64,000 bases of DNA from Planotetraspora mira. Its GTDB lineage: Bacteria; Actinomycetota; Actinomycetes; Streptosporangiales; Streptosporangiaceae. The notes beneath the pieces are model-generated. The model made no database searches, was not told the DNA's origin, and saw only the letters and a list, made by a program, of their open reading frames with translations. Positions 62,978 through 64,000 of the stretch are shown in pieces (position 1 is the stretch's first letter; each line of letters opens with the position of its first letter). The stretch covers positions 124,001 through 188,000 of the forward strand of contig NZ_BOOO01000013.1 in NCBI RefSeq assembly GCF_016863275.1, written 5' to 3'. The position numbers and the translations under genes are program-made.

Positions 62978-64000
62978 ATGGCCGACTTCGTCGGAGCGAT
63001 CGACCAGGGCACGACGAGCACCCGTTTCATGATCTTCGATCACGGCGGCAACGAGGTGGCCCGCCACCAACTGGAGCACGAGCAGATCCTTCCCCAGGCG
63101 GGCTGGGTCGAGCACAACCCCACCGAGATCTGGGAGCGGACCCGCGCCGTCGCCGACACCGCGATGCGCGTGGCCAATCTGCACACCTCCGACCTCGCCG
63201 CGCTCGGCATCACCAACCAGCGGGAGACGGCGGTCGTGTGGGACCGCCGCACCGGCCGGCCGTACTACAACGCGATCGTCTGGCAAGACACCCGGACCGA
63301 CCGCATCGCCGCGGCACTGGAGCGCGAGGGCAAGGGAGACGTCATCCGGCGTAAGGCGGGCCTGCCCCCGGCCACGTACTTCTCGGCCGGCAAGATCCAG
63401 TGGATCCTCGAGAACGTCGACGGCGTCCGCGAGGCGGCCGAGCGCGGTGACGCGATCTTCGGCAACACCGACACGTGGCTGCTGTGGAACCTCACGGGCG
63501 GCGTCGACGGCGGTGTGCACGTCACCGACCCCACCAACGCCAGCCGCACGATGCTGATGAACCTGGAAACGCTCGACTGGGACGACGAGCTGCTCTCCTT
63601 CTTCGACATCCCCCGCCAGATGCTTCCGGAGATCAAGCCGTCGTCCAACCCCGACCTGTACGGCACCACCCGCCTGCTGGGCGGGGAGCTGGCGCTGTCC
63701 GGCGACCTCGGCGACCAGCAGGCGGCGACGGTCGGGCAGGTCTGCTTCGAGCCCGGCACCGCCAAGAACACCTACGGCACCGGCAACTTCCTGCTGCTGA
63801 ACACCGGCACCGAGCCGGTGCGCTCGCAGAACGGCCTGCTGACCACGGTCTGCTACCAGTTCGGCGACGCCAAGCCGGTCTACGCGCTGGAGGGGTCGAT
63901 CGCGGTCACGGGCTCGGCCGTGCAGTGGCTGCGCGACCAGCTCGGGATCATCTCGGGCGCCGCGCAGAGTGAGGCGCTGGCCCGGCAGGTCGAGGACAAC
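62978..64000 (+). CDS. glpK: Glycerol kinase (copy 2), partial at right edge
   Basis: The first 341 codons are present. [60 protein letters not shown] and [12 protein letters not shown] are intact. The C-terminal third is beyond the window. Start ATG is 55 nt after the glpF stop with GAGAGG upstream. This is the canonical glpF-glpK order of actinomycetes. Confidence 0.95.
   Translation, partial: MADFVGAIDQGTTSTRFMIFDHGGNEVARHQLEHEQILPQAGWVEHNPTEIWERTRAVADTAMRVANLHTSDLAALGITNQRETAVVWDRRTGRPYYNAIVWQDTRTDRIAAALEREGKGDVIRRKAGLPPATYFSAGKIQWILENVDGVREAAERGDAIFGNTDTWLLWNLTGGVDGGVHVTDPTNASRTMLMNLETLDWDDELLSFFDIPRQMLPEIKPSSNPDLYGTTRLLGGELALSGDLGDQQAATVGQVCFEPGTAKNTYGTGNFLLLNTGTEPVRSQNGLLTTVCYQFGDAKPVYALEGSIAVTGSAVQWLRDQLGIISGAAQSEALARQVEDN

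Overview
The window is about 70% G+C, uses GTG and TTG starts freely, encodes ergothioneine biosynthesis, a GerW/YtfJ-type spore-associated protein, large secreted polysaccharidases and LAL/XRE regulators, and has several promoters whose -10 box sits 6-7 nt before the start codon (leaderless mRNAs). This points to a soil actinomycete. A Streptosporangiaceae-like genus is my inference from gene style, not a database result. There is no rRNA, tRNA, phage or insertion sequence that I can support; the region looks chromosomal.

Layout. 0-7.7 kb: a lipoprotein gene cut by the left edge and translationally coupled to a 27-aa leader, a TetR-like remnant, a nucleoside hydrolase and a divergent CysRS paralogue in tandem, a DUF427 protein, and an XRE-TPR regulator with a small divergent partner and an APH-like kinase. 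7.7-17.1 kb: a TTG-start cold-shock gene, a GH13 enzyme, a DUF998-type membrane protein whose frame stays open antisense to mdh, a CebR-boxed GH6 cellulase, an ArsR/CDF metal-efflux pair, a small membrane protein and dapD. 17.3-21.4 kb: egtABCD. 21.4-29 kb: a PucR-type regulator with an HSL-family esterase, an HTH/double ClpX-zinc-finger protein, cydAB, a Mut7-C RNase-like protein, and an ArsR/SRPBCC pair behind two operator palindromes.

29-45 kb is one catabolic block: choline -> betaine aldehyde (BetA) -> glycine betaine (BetB) -> dimethylglycine (three-component Rieske oxygenase) -> sarcosine (dimethylglycine oxidase) -> glycine (SoxBDAG) -> serine (GlyA), with a divergent IclR-family regulator. 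The three promoter regions facing these transcripts share a CGCAACA-containing element.

Between betB and the dimethylglycine oxidase gene lies the most unusual feature of the window: ten copies of a 20-bp element starting CGTGATCATGC, five in each orientation, on an exact 53-bp pitch and meeting head-to-head at a hairpin. Its C-rich flanks are also mirrored.

45-54.7 kb carries two sensor kinases without response regulators that share an extracytoplasmic Cys pair, a SnoaL-like protein, an SPW membrane protein, a LAL regulator, an NAD(P)-binding protein, and a DUF4239/proline-rich envelope pair. 54.7-58.4 kb has a modular GH18 chitinase, a GerW-like protein and a small secreted protein. 58.5-64 kb is a glycerol locus: gylR-like regulator, glpK and aldo/keto reductase on the minus strand, glpF and a second glpK (cut by the right edge) on the plus strand, with two copies of a GylR-type box in the divergent control region.
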